A stretch of DNA of 64,000 nucleotides, from positions 124,001 to 188,000 of the forward strand of contig CAVSCE010000013.1 in assembly GCA_963726375.1 (NCBI GenBank), written 5' to 3'. The stretch comes from UTCFX2 sp963726375 (GTDB lineage: Bacteria > Chloroflexota > Anaerolineae > Anaerolineales > UBA4823). Position numbers and translations under genes: made by a program. Below, piece by piece: positions 18,016 to 26,269 of the stretch; the stretch's first letter is position 1; each line of letters opens with the position of its first letter. The notes beneath the pieces are model-generated. The model was not told where the DNA came from, did not search any database, and worked only from the letters and a program-made list of their open reading frames with translations.

Positions 18016-19881
18016 ATGAATTTAGTAATGGACGAGCAGATAAAAAATATTCTCGACAGCCTGCCAATTAAACCGGGCTGCTATATGATGAAAGATGCCG
18101 AAGCGAAAGTGATCTATGTCGGCAAAGCAGTTAATTTACGGAGCAGGGTCCGTTCCTATTTTCACACCCATGCAAATCACGATCGCCGCATCCAGAAGAT
18201 GGTCTCTCACATTCGGGATATTGAGTGGATTGTGGTTGGATCGGAGCTTGAAGCGCTCATCCTTGAGATGAACATGATCAAAAAATATCGACCGAACTAC
18301 AATGTCCGGTTGAAAGATGATAAACGTTATCCCTATATCAAAGTCCATTGGGCGAATTCATACCCGACTGTAACAATAACGCGCCAAATGGTCCAGGACG
18401 GTTCGCGTTATTTTGGGCCGTATACCAGCGTTTGGGCTGTACACCAAACTCTCGACCTCCTGCGAAGGATCTTTCCTTTTCTTACCTGCGATCGAGATAT
18501 CACTGGAAAGGATGAACGGGCGTGTTTGTATTATGATATCAAGCTTTGTACCGCGCCTTGCATCGGAAAAATCGACCAGCCTGCTTATCGCTTGATGATC
18601 TCGGATCTCTGCCAGTTCCTCGAAGGACGGACAGAGAGCGTGGTCTCGCGTCTTCGTGCAGAAATGGAAAAAGCCGCAGATGAGATGCGTTTTGAACAGG
18701 CTGCTTCAATCCGTGACCAGATTAGAGCAATTGAAACCGTTGTGGAGCGCCAGAAAATTATCTCGAGCGATTTCATCAATTCTGATGTCCTGGCGCTGGC
18801 TCGGTCCGATAGTGACGCATGTGTTCAAGTGTTCTTTATCCGGGGCGGAAAACTGATCGGAAGAGATTATTTCCTGCTGGAAGGAGCTGAGGATACTACT
18901 GATGCGAAAGTTATGGCCGAGTTTATCAAGCAGTTCTACAGCCAGGCATCGATCGTTCCTTCGCAGGTGCTGCTGCCGAACGAAGTCGAAGAAGCTCAAA
19001 TCATCAGGCAATGGCTGGGACAGCGTCGTGAGGATCAAAAAGTGGAAATTCTTGTTCCTCACCAGGGTCATCAACAAGAATTGATCCAGTTGGCAGCGGA
19101 GAATGCGGCCGAAACCTTGCGCTCGCTCCAGGCTCAATGGCACGCCGACCGGCACCGCCAGGAGCAGGCTATGGCAGAGCTGCAGTCGGCTCTGGGATTA
19201 GAGACACCATTGAATCGGGTGGAATGTTATGATATATCCAATATCCAGGGCACGGCTGCGGTTGGGAGTATGGTTGTTTTTGAACAAGGGATTCCAAAGA
19301 AGGGACTCTATCGACGATTTAACATCCGCAGCGTCAGCGGTCCCGACGATTTTGCCAGCATGGAAGAAGTGCTAACTCGACGGTTCAACCGCTGGAAAAC
19401 CGCTCAAGAAAATCCGGCGCCTGGGAAGAAAATTGACCCGTCATTTTCGCTTTTACCGGATTTTCTGATTGTGGACGGCGGTAAAGGACAGCTTGGTCGG
19501 GCACTTTCGGTGTTGGAGAAATTTGGACTGATTGGAAAATTCCCGGTAGCTGGGCTGGCGAAGCAAAATGAAGAGCTATTTTTTCCGGACCGCGAACTTC
19601 CATTGATCCTGCCGCGCAGCTCTCAGGCTTTGTTCTTGATCCAACGGATCCGTGACGAAGCGCATCGTTTTGCGATCACTGCTCATCGGCAGCAGCGCTC
19701 AACAAAGGGATTGGCTTCACGATTGGATTCGATCCCGGGGATTGGACCTGCACGCCGAAAAGCTTTGCTCTCTCGATTTGGCTCGATAGATGGCATTCTT
19801 CAAGCCTCATTGGATGAAATCGCAGAGATCAATGGGATCAATCACGCCCTGGCAGAAACGATCAAAGGCGGGTTAGAATAA
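18016..19881 (+). CDS. uvrC: UvrABC system subunit C (excinuclease)
   Basis: Makes the 3' and 5' incisions in nucleotide excision repair with UvrB. 621 aa, uninterrupted. N-terminal GIY-YIG nuclease (residues ~13-95: GCYMMKDAEAKVIYVGKAVN), UvrB-interacting UVR helix pair (~205-240, EKAADEMRFEQAASIRDQIR), RNase H-like nuclease domain beginning CYDISNIQGTAAVGSMVVF (~398 on), VDGGKGQL, and a C-terminal helix-hairpin-helix domain (SIPGIGPARRKALLSRFGS). A TATAAT at 17991-17996 lies 20 bases before the ATG. A second in-frame ATG at 18028 is a possible alternative start. Confidence 0.96.
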   Translation: MNLVMDEQIKNILDSLPIKPGCYMMKDAEAKVIYVGKAVNLRSRVRSYFHTHANHDRRIQKMVSHIRDIEWIVVGSELEALILEMNMIKKYRPNYNVRLKDDKRYPYIKVHWANSYPTVTITRQMVQDGSRYFGPYTSVWAVHQTLDLLRRIFPFLTCDRDITGKDERACLYYDIKLCTAPCIGKIDQPAYRLMISDLCQFLEGRTESVVSRLRAEMEKAADEMRFEQAASIRDQIRAIETVVERQKIISSDFINSDVLALARSDSDACVQVFFIRGGKLIGRDYFLLEGAEDTTDAKVMAEFIKQFYSQASIVPSQVLLPNEVEEAQIIRQWLGQRREDQKVEILVPHQGHQQELIQLAAENAAETLRSLQAQWHADRHRQEQAMAELQSALGLETPLNRVECYDISNIQGTAAVGSMVVFEQGIPKKGLYRRFNIRSVSGPDDFASMEEVLTRRFNRWKTAQENPAPGKKIDPSFSLLPDFLIVDGGKGQLGRALSVLEKFGLIGKFPVAGLAKQNEELFFPDRELPLILPRSSQALFLIQRIRDEAHRFAITAHRQQRSTKGLASRLDSIPGIGPARRKALLSRFGSIDGILQASLDEIAEINGINHALAETIKGGLE

Positions 19882-19915
19882 ACAATTGATGTTTGATGAA
19901 ATTTGGAGAGATGAA

Positions 19916-20038
19916 ATGGCAAAGAAGTCTGTGCGCTCAAAACGCGAAATCCGGAATCTGAGGTTCCAGCAATTGCTATTTATTATGGTCGGTTTGATGG
20001 TAATCCTTTCAATGGTAATATCCCTTTTGGTAAAGTAG
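19916..20038 (+). CDS. 40-aa single-helix membrane protein
   Basis: ATG-to-TAG ORF of 40 codons with GGAGAG seven bases upstream. The first 17 residues are strongly basic (MAKKSVRSKREIRNLRF), followed by one hydrophobic helix (residues ~18-39, LLFIMVGLMVILSMVI) and a final Lys. Positive-inside topology puts the N-terminus in the cytoplasm. It sits 34 bases after uvrC and seven bases before the moaD-like ORF, so it may share their transcript. No family recognised; composition and RBS argue for a real gene. Confidence 0.6.
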   Translation: MAKKSVRSKREIRNLRFQQLLFIMVGLMVILSMVISLLVK

Positions 20039-20044
20039 CAGGCG

Positions 20045-20332
20045 ATGTTAACGATGAAAGTCAATTTCTATGCAACATTGCGGGGGGTCGTTGGACAGAA
20101 AACTGTCGAATTTGAACTGCCAGAAGGCGCAACCGTTCAAAATCTCCTTGCTGAGATGATCCGTCGTTTTCCCGCGCTAAAACATGAGCTGCAGAATGAA
20201 AATGGGGAGCTGTACTCGCACGTCCACATATTTGTTAACGGCCGCGACGCCCCCTTCCTTGAAAATGGGATGGATACAGAACTCAAAGATCAGGATGTGA
20301 TCGGGGTTTTTCCTGCGGTGGGAGGGGGATAA
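20045..20332 (+). CDS. moaD: MoaD-like sulfur-carrier protein
   Basis: Ubiquitin-like beta-grasp protein of about 92-95 aa ending in a diglycine-type tail (PAVGGG), the residue that is adenylated and thiocarboxylated when MoaD supplies sulfur to molybdopterin. FYATLRGVVGQKTVEFELPE and VHIFVNGRDAPFLENGMDT match MoaD of the archaeal/AOR-associated type. The start is either ATG 20045 or, more like the family, ATG 20054. Only four bases separate its stop from that of the convergent hypothetical gene. Its neighbours, moaA and the AOR gene, support a role in tungsto- or molybdopterin synthesis. Confidence 0.82.
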   Translation: MLTMKVNFYATLRGVVGQKTVEFELPEGATVQNLLAEMIRRFPALKHELQNENGELYSHVHIFVNGRDAPFLENGMDTELKDQDVIGVFPAVGGG

Positions 20333-20336
20333 TCTT

Positions 20337-21140
20337 TCAGGCGGAAGGATCAAGCTTAAGAAAAATTCGTGCCGGGTGCGCAGGTCCGTCCGTCTCTCCT
20401 TCAAAAGGCAAGAGTCCCAAGGTAACAGGTTTCCCATTCTTTTCCAACTTGATCCTCGCAAAGCCCAGGTCGGATGGGCTGGGGAATGGGACGTATTCCA
20501 CGATTGTCCAACCGAAGTTTTGGATTTCACGCAAGTAAAATGCCTGAAGGGCTTCGATGCTGCTTGTGCCGGCATACGCTCGCCAGTGTGCTGGCTCTCG
20601 GATGCCGCTCAGAAAATCCTCTGCTGGAACAGCTTCATAATTCGGTGGCAGCGGCAGCCCGTCGCTGGTTGTGAAAACGCCTGCAACTTCTGCCGGAAAC
20701 CGCAGGCTGGAAATAATCTCTGTCGCGAAATGTTGGAAAATCTCATATTCTTGCTTCAGATGCAGGACCACAAAATGGAGCACAATCAGATCTTTCTGAA
20801 GGATCCCGGTCCATAACCGGCGGTCATCCTTTTTGGGCATGACGATCTCGGCTTCAAGGCCGTTCGCGACGCCTAATCTCCAGGGGGCGGAACCGACCTC
20901 TTTGGCGCCAAGCCAGCTTGCCAGCATCCCGATGTGCCGATTCCATAAGGGTTCAATTGGCTTTCGGACGGAGTTCCATTCACATCGGATCAGAATTTGC
21001 CCGGAATTCGCTCCATGATAGTCCGGGTCAAGCGCTTCGGGGATAGCTGCAAAGCATTCCACTTCCCCTTTGGAGAGATGGTGCCATGAATCGGGGTAGG
21101 TTAGCTCGTATCCCCAGAGCACATGTTGATAGACACTCAT
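20337..21140 (-). CDS. Hypothetical protein, possible PsbP/DcrB-like N-terminal domain
   Basis: Uninterrupted 267-aa ORF. Residues ~8-150 (GYELTYPDSWHHLSKGEVE to EIISSLRF) have the pattern of a PsbP/DcrB-like fold: an aromatic 'YPDSW' strand at the start and a '...ATEIISSLRF' helix-strand at the end. The second half (~185-267) contains WRAYAGTSSIEALQAFYLREI, like the small domain that often follows. No signal peptide, so probably cytoplasmic. The family call is tentative and the function unknown. It is separated from the AOR gene by a terminator. Confidence 0.55.
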   Translation of the reverse strand: MSVYQHVLWGYELTYPDSWHHLSKGEVECFAAIPEALDPDYHGANSGQILIRCEWNSVRKPIEPLWNRHIGMLASWLGAKEVGSAPWRLGVANGLEAEIVMPKKDDRRLWTGILQKDLIVLHFVVLHLKQEYEIFQHFATEIISSLRFPAEVAGVFTTSDGLPLPPNYEAVPAEDFLSGIREPAHWRAYAGTSSIEALQAFYLREIQNFGWTIVEYVPFPSPSDLGFARIKLEKNGKPVTLGLLPFEGETDGPAHPARIFLKLDPSA

Positions 21141-21172
21141 CGCTTTCTCCTCTGAGAATCGGTTAGCAGATC

Positions 21173-21208
21173 ATAAAATTTGGGGCAGCAGTGAAGCTGC
21201 TGCCCCAA
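21173..21208 (-). terminator. Terminator of the AOR transcript
   Basis: Perfect 12-bp stem TTGGGGCAGCAG (21180-21191) with CTGCTGCCCCAA (21197-21208), five-base loop; on the minus strand it is followed by AATTTTAT. It lies between the AOR stop and the hypothetical gene. Confidence 0.8.
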
Positions 21209-21259
21209 TCTGATTCAATTGTGATCGCCCAAAGGCGTATCCCTTGTACCTGCAAATGC

Positions 21260-23039
21260 TTAATCGCCGCTTTCATGCACCCAGGCGTAGACCGAGTCAA
21301 GCTGCTCGTCGGTGATCGTCCAGACGACATTGTGCGGCGGCAGCTTCTCGTAGCGCATGAACTCCGGCGGGCGGTCATCCTCGGCGGTGAAGCCGGCGCT
21401 CTCGTTGAACAGGCGCTCCATCTTCAGGATTTCTTTGCCGATCGGGATCACATCGCCACCGGTGATGTTCTGACCGGTGACGCCGGCGACGGTTTCGGCC
21501 ATCCCTTCCCAGCCCTTGGCGATGTCCAGGATGGGGAAGGCGATGAACAGGCAGTAGCCGGTGCTGTCGATGAAGGCGGTGGCAGCCTGGAAGGTCAGCG
21601 AAAGCTCAGCTTTGCCTTCGTCGGAGAGCGGGTCAAGCTTGCCGCTGACGCCGGCGATTTCAGGGGCGATGGTGTAACCGGCGGTGTGGTCGGCGCCCAT
21701 CGGGGTGGTGGCGTAGGTGACGCCAATGCCTTTGACGGCGCGCGGTTCGTATGCCGGCATCGACTGGCCTTGCAGGCTGGGACGCGGTGGACGCCAAAAG
21801 CCTTGGCGGTCGCTTCCACGCCCTGGCCCGAGGATGCGGCCCATCGGCGTGCCCTTCTGGACTTCATCAAGCAGGTCCTTGAAGCGCGCCTTCTGCGTCG
21901 CCGAAGGGTAGCAGGCCGCCTTCCATGGCGATCGCGATGGTGTTGCCGGCTTCGATGGTATCCAGGCCGATGTCATTGCATTCATGCGTCATCTCGGCGA
22001 TGCAATCCAGGTCTCTGATGCCGCAGTTCGCGCCCATGGCCCAGACGGTTTCATATTCCAGGCAGGAAACCTGCGTTGCCGTCTTCATCCGGGTAGATGC
22101 TGGAGCATTTGATGATGCAGCCGGGATGGCAGCCGTGGTCTGTCGTGCCCTCGCCTTTCCCGCCGGGCAGCGTTTCTCGATGACTTCGGCGATCGCTCGC
22201 CGGAGATCATTGGCCGCGCCTTCAAACTGGCCGGCGCTGAAGTTGCGGGTGGGCAGGCCGCCGGCTTCGTTCAGGATGTTGATCAGGACGGCCGTACCGA
22301 ATGCATTCAGCCCGCCGCCTTTTTTCGTCAGGCCGTGCTCCTGGATCGCTTCGGTCAGTTTCTTGCGCCCTGCTTGAATGTCTCCTGGTTGGCGATCTCG
22401 ACCCCTGCGCCGCCTTTATCGTCAATGACCATGGCCTTGATGCCGCGAGCTCCCATCACCGCGCCCAAGCCACCGCGTCCGGCATAGCGTCCTGGCTTGT
22501 TCTCCATATCATTGACCGAAATACCGGCATTGGAGAGCTTCATCTCTCCGGCCTGGCCAATGCCGATCACGGCTGTTTTTGGATATTTCTCCCACAGCAG
22601 ATCATCGACCTCGTACATGCCCTTGCCAACCAGCTCGGAGGCATCTTCGAATTTGACGCCATCTTTGATGACGACCACGGTGTACCATTTACCCTTTGCC
22701 GGCGTGCCTTCGATGATAATCGCATGCCAATCGCAATTTGGCGATCATGCTGTCCAGCTCAGGCCGCCGGCATTGGATTCTTTGATCCCACCGGTCAGCG
22801 GGCTTTTGCCGCCAAAAGAAGTGCGTCCGCTGCTCGGCGCGGCAGGAGAGCCGGTCACCCATCCTGGGGCGATGACGAGTTTATTGTTGGGTCCCAAAGG
22901 ATGGCAGGATGGATCAACCTCATCGCAGACAATGGCGGTTGTCAGGCCGCGTCCTCCCCAGCGTGCCCATTTTTCCGGGACATCTTCGTATGTTGCTTTT
23001 AAATCGAGTCATATTAATTCGCAGAATTTTCTTTGCCAT
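21260..23039 (-). CDS. Aldehyde ferredoxin oxidoreductase family enzyme (W/Mo-pterin), at least seven frame interruptions
   Basis: AOR-family enzyme: oxidises aldehydes (or reduces acids) with a bis-pterin tungsten or molybdenum cofactor and one [4Fe-4S] cluster, passing electrons to ferredoxin in the cytoplasm. Joined frames give about 590 aa. Segments in order: SSGRTSFGGKSPLTGGIKES, AGRGGLGAVMGARGIKAMVI, GLPTRNFSAGQFEG, HGCHPGCIIKCSS (CxxxCxxxC cluster ligands), EYETVWAMGANCGIRDLD, NDIGLDTIEAGNTIAIAME and TGYCLFIAFP. ATG 23039 is six bases after AAGGAG. Shifts lie near 22985, 22745, 22385, 22205, 22160, 22075, 21885, 21840 and 21765. Third positions look richer in G+C than in the neighbouring genes. 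Upstream is a MoaD-like gene; a strong terminator follows. Confidence 0.87.
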
Positions 23040-23073
23040 TTTTTTCTCCTTGTGTTTGAAATTGGGATGGAGT

Positions 23074-23460
23074 TTATTTATCCTCTAAATGGGTGTATGT
23101 ATGGTGCATAGCGCCATGTGTTTTCATGGCTTCCGTGAGATCATCGGACATTCTTACTCCATCGCGGTATTGGTAAGGCCACATCCGATCGACCGAAAAA
23201 ATGCCAATGTGATCTCCTTCACTTAGTATTTGACCTTCTCCAGTGATCAATCCAGGAACATCGCACAGCACTGCATTGATGAACAGATAACCGCGCTCGT
23301 GTTCCGGGATTCCGAAAAATGCCAGCAGATCTGCTTTCGTCGAGCCTTCTTCGAGAGTGACTTCTGCGTTCGCTACGTGTTTCCCTCCATGATATCTTGC
23401 CAGGGAGCCATATAATGAAACGTTTACATGGATTCTGCTTGTTTTTTGCTCGTTGGTCAT
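23074..23460 (-). CDS. MoaD/ThiS-like protein with C-terminal extension
   Basis: 128 aa from ATG 23460 (an upstream in-frame start at 23508 exists; neither has a good RBS). Residues ~8-90 have the beta-grasp pattern (HVNVSLYGSLARYHGGK, NAEVTLEEGSTKADLLAFFG, GYLFINAVLCDVPG, LSEGDHIGIFSVD). Instead of ending in GG it continues with a 38-residue tail (DRMWPYQYRDG, ending AMHHTYTHLEDK) rich in aromatics and His. It lies 34 bases upstream of the AOR gene on the same strand, so it is probably its operon partner. Without a terminal GG it should not act as an ordinary sulfur carrier; a structural or chaperone role for AOR is inference. Confidence 0.65.
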   Translation of the reverse strand: MTNEQKTSRIHVNVSLYGSLARYHGGKHVANAEVTLEEGSTKADLLAFFGIPEHERGYLFINAVLCDVPGLITGEGQILSEGDHIGIFSVDRMWPYQYRDGVRMSDDLTEAMKTHGAMHHTYTHLEDK

Positions 23461-23549
23461 AAATTGTCTTATTGGAAGCTTGAAAGTTTGCGTCTGGATC
23501 ATCAACATTTTTTTTGAATGGTCAAATATTAGTGGAATTCTTCCTACAA

Positions 23550-23701
23550 AATATTAATTACCAATCTTAATTGTACAAAGTTGATGTAATATGGTTAGAA
23601 ACGTCAATTTGAATTGTAAATTAATATTAGCATTGACCTTCATGATGTGCAATATTAAGTTTATTTTTAGCATACCCGACTATCGCTTTCTTTTGTATAA
23701 T
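23550..23701. promoter_or_regulatory. AT-rich divergent control region between moaA and the AOR operon
   Basis: Contains the spaced inverted repeat AATATTAATTAC (23550-23561) and GTAAATTAATATT (23616-23628), and a -10 box TATAAT (23696-23701) for moaA about 30 bases before its start. No clear -35 for either strand. Confidence 0.35.
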
Positions 23702-23731
23702 ATTGGAAATGGTTGAGGATTGTTGGTAGCA

Positions 23732-24713
23732 ATGGCGAGAGATCGATACGGTCGTACAATTAATTACTTAAGGATTTCCCTTACTGATCACTGCAATCTG
23801 CGTTGTCTTTATTGCATGCCGGATGAAGTTCGATTTAAACCAAATGAAGAATTGCTTCAAGATGACGAAATTCTTCGATTGGTCAGAATATTCACTTCTT
23901 TAGGTTTTGAGAAATTTCGATTAACAGGTGGAGAGCCAACAGTCCGCTCTGGGGTAGTCGATCTCGTACGCAATATTGCTCAAACGCCTGGGGTCCGTTC
24001 GCTCTCGATGACAACCAATGGAGTGCTTTTTTCGCTGTCTTGCGAAACCATTGGCAGAGGCCGGCCTCAAGCGGGTTAACTTCAGCCTGGACACGCTGGA
24101 TCCAGAGAAGTTCAAATGCCTGACCCGCAATGGGGACTTTTCGAACGTATGGTCCGGCATTCAGGCTGCAGAAGAAGCGGGACTTACTCCTATAAAAATC
24201 AATGCAGTTGTCGTACGCAACTATAATGAAAAAGACGTGGTCGATCTGGCAGATCTCACGATTAGTCGTCCCTGGCAGGTTCGGTATATCGAAATGATGC
24301 CTTTCGGTGGAGCGACTGACTTTCAGCAATCTCAGGCGGTCAGCGCGGGTGAAATTCGATCCTGGATCGAAGCCCGTTATGGGGCGTTGGAATTGTTGAA
24401 TGGGGGGAAGTTGGATGGCGAAGCTCAGATGTATAAGATAAAAGGAAGCAGCGGGATGCTTGGTTTCATATCCACTGTTTCTGATCCCTTCTGCGCAAGC
24501 TGCTCGCGCGCCAGGTTGACGGCAGACGGCCGGTTGAGAATGTGCCTTCTCAGGGAATTAGAGCTTGATATCCTGACACCAATGCGAATGGGTGCCAGCG
24601 ATAGTGAGCTGACTGAATTGATCCGAGAAGGGATTTGGGTGAAACCGTGGGGACATCAGCTGGCTGCTGGATTTGTCCCCCTTAACCGGGTGATGAGCCA
24701 GATCGGCGGCTAA
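23732..24713 (+). CDS. moaA: GTP 3',8-cyclase MoaA, one frame interruption
   Basis: Radical-SAM enzyme for the first step of molybdopterin synthesis. N-terminal cluster motif CNLRCLYCMP (CxxxCxxC), LTGGEPTVR (SAM-binding GGE), SMTTNG, VNFSLDTLDPEKF, then the C-terminal [4Fe-4S] site DPFCASCSRARL plus RMCL, and a final GG as in MoaA. About 327 aa. The frame breaks near 24040 (TNGVL / LAKPLAEAGLKRVNFSLD). I take ATG 23732 as start; in-frame TTG codons at 23720 and 23723 sit closer to GAGG and are alternatives. The stop overlaps that of the convergent recombinase gene. It supplies cofactor for the adjacent AOR. Confidence 0.9.
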
Positions 24714-25627
24714 ACGGTTCCCAATCTCTGCAATTTCATACTGATTTCCCGCCATTGAATTTTTGATACGCCCAGCTTCTGGCGGATTTTTTCATGATCC
24801 ATTTCAGCTTTCCAATCGTTCAACGCGCATGTCCAGCGGCACATGTCGAAGGATAGGTGTTTTTCCAACCCTGCTTCTGTGCTTAAATCTTCCAACAGGT
24901 ATTCCAACCGGCGCTGTGACCACGGGAAAAGGCGATCTCTCAGATTATATTGAGCAGCATACTCCTGGTAGACCTCTTGCCAGCTCTCTTGAAGTACAAT
25001 TTTTCTTTCTTTATAGCGATTCTGCGAGCCAGGATATCGAATGAAAAGCAGGGGGCCGCCAGGGGCTTCTAGCTCGAGGTGGTTTAACGTCAAGCCCAGG
25101 CATTCCCCCTTCTTGATTCCTGTACTTAATAACAAAGACACCAAAGCGAGAGGTCTTGCATCGGGTTTCGAAGCGCTCCGATGCTTCTCAGCTGTCTCAA
25201 GCACCAGCTGGACCTCTGCTTCACTTAATACAGTTGCTAATGGGCTGATTGCGCTTTTTTGAGGGACTTTTTCGGCGGGGTCAACCATGAGAACCCCATA
25301 TTGAGTCAACCAGCGAAAAAATGCTTTAAGGGAAGTGATTCTGCGAGCCAGGGTCTTTGGACTGCACGGGACGCCTCTTCCGGACTGCATCCAATCTAAA
25401 AATTGATTGAGGTCTCCAGTAGAAATTTGACCGATGCTGCGGTCAGGCGGAAGGTAGGTTGCCAATAGGTTCAGATCAGACATGAAAGCCTTGACGGTAT
25501 GGGGGGAAACTCCCTGATCCTCAAGGAAGAACCGCCAGGCTTTGATGGTTGGACCAAGCAAGCTGGATGAATTGATATGGGCGTTGGAAATCAGATCGCT
25601 CATAGAAGATTTCGTTTCAGGTGACAT
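24710..25627 (-). CDS. Tyrosine-recombinase (Xer-like) fold protein lacking catalytic residues
   Basis: 305 aa, uninterrupted. N-terminal SAM-like core-binding domain (~25-118: FFLEDQGVSPHTVKAFMSDL, SLKAFFRWL) and C-terminal catalytic-type domain (~130-300). Aligning by eye to XerD, the box I Arg (TGLR) is Lys172 (TGIKK), the beta-hairpin Lys is kept (YKERK), the HxxR His is Asp261 while Arg264 is kept, the second His (LGH) is Val287, and the nucleophilic Tyr is Ser296 (REISMKL). Four of six catalytic residues, including the nucleophile, are gone, yet the ORF is intact. It may be a DNA-binding relative rather than a recombinase. No att-like repeats seen. Confidence 0.75.
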   Translation of the reverse strand: MSPETKSSMSDLISNAHINSSSLLGPTIKAWRFFLEDQGVSPHTVKAFMSDLNLLATYLPPDRSIGQISTGDLNQFLDWMQSGRGVPCSPKTLARRITSLKAFFRWLTQYGVLMVDPAEKVPQKSAISPLATVLSEAEVQLVLETAEKHRSASKPDARPLALVSLLLSTGIKKGECLGLTLNHLELEAPGGPLLFIRYPGSQNRYKERKIVLQESWQEVYQEYAAQYNLRDRLFPWSQRRLEYLLEDLSTEAGLEKHLSFDMCRWTCALNDWKAEMDHEKIRQKLGVSKIQWREISMKLQRLGTV

Positions 25628-25828
25628 TTTTATCCCTATTATCTTTCGTATAGTCGATATGCTCCAGTTTAGCTGAAAATTGCAGGATTGTCAACGGATG
25701 AAGTAAGTCCCCAGCAAATAGATGGGTTATAATTGCCGCGTTCAAAACATCGAGCCATGAGGGATCATCTGTAAATACCCAACAATAATATAAGCTTAGT
25801 CATGATTAAATGACGGGAAGGTGGAAGA

Positions 25829-26269
25829 ATGCTAAGAACGAGACATTTTATTTTATTCGTGGGAGCAGTGTTTACATTAATTAGCTGCCAGATTTTATCG
25901 AAATCAACCGAAGCACCACAGACTCCAGGTGCGGCAGTCACAACGGCTGAAGTGAACGCATACCCTGTGGAATATCCAGTTGTAGAAATCAATCCGAATG
26001 AATATCCCGGACCACAGAGTCAACCCATCGGAGCTGACATGGTTTATCCAGAGCTTAAAGATGGTGATTCGTTTGATTGGACGAGGGTGTATGGTCCCCT
26101 TGAATCCGGTCAGGTTGAAAAGGTGCAGCAAACTCACGACCTTAAAGTATTTCTGACCTTAAAAGACGGTCGCACCATAATGACGGTAGAACCTGCTATC
26201 GATGAAATCTTGAAGTTGATTCAAGCTTGCGGAGACCCGTGTAAAGATATTCGCGTGGCTACGGAATAG
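25829..26269 (+). CDS. Small hypothetical lipoprotein
   Basis: 146 aa. Signal peptide FILFVGAVFTLISC with a lipobox-like L-I-S-C (Cys20), then a low-complexity region of Pro, Tyr, Val and Glu repeats (YPVEYPVVEINPNEYPGP), then a compact domain (residues ~70-146) with LKDGRTIMTVEPAIDEILKL and two cysteines (CGDPCKD). Secreted and lipid-anchored. Purine-rich GAAGGTGGAAG precedes the ATG. Its last 11 bases overlap the end of the convergent HD gene. No family recognised. Confidence 0.6.
   Translation: MLRTRHFILFVGAVFTLISCQILSKSTEAPQTPGAAVTTAEVNAYPVEYPVVEINPNEYPGPQSQPIGADMVYPELKDGDSFDWTRVYGPLESGQVEKVQQTHDLKVFLTLKDGRTIMTVEPAIDEILKLIQACGDPCKDIRVATE

Noticed and set aside
17808..18071. 87-codon plus-strand ORF upstream of uvrC
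   Set aside because: Overlaps the DUF2804 start and the uvrC promoter, no RBS, no recognisable family.
24710..25627. Integrase of a mobile element
   Set aside because: Catalytic residues are absent, and no att repeats, tRNA target or cargo genes are seen.
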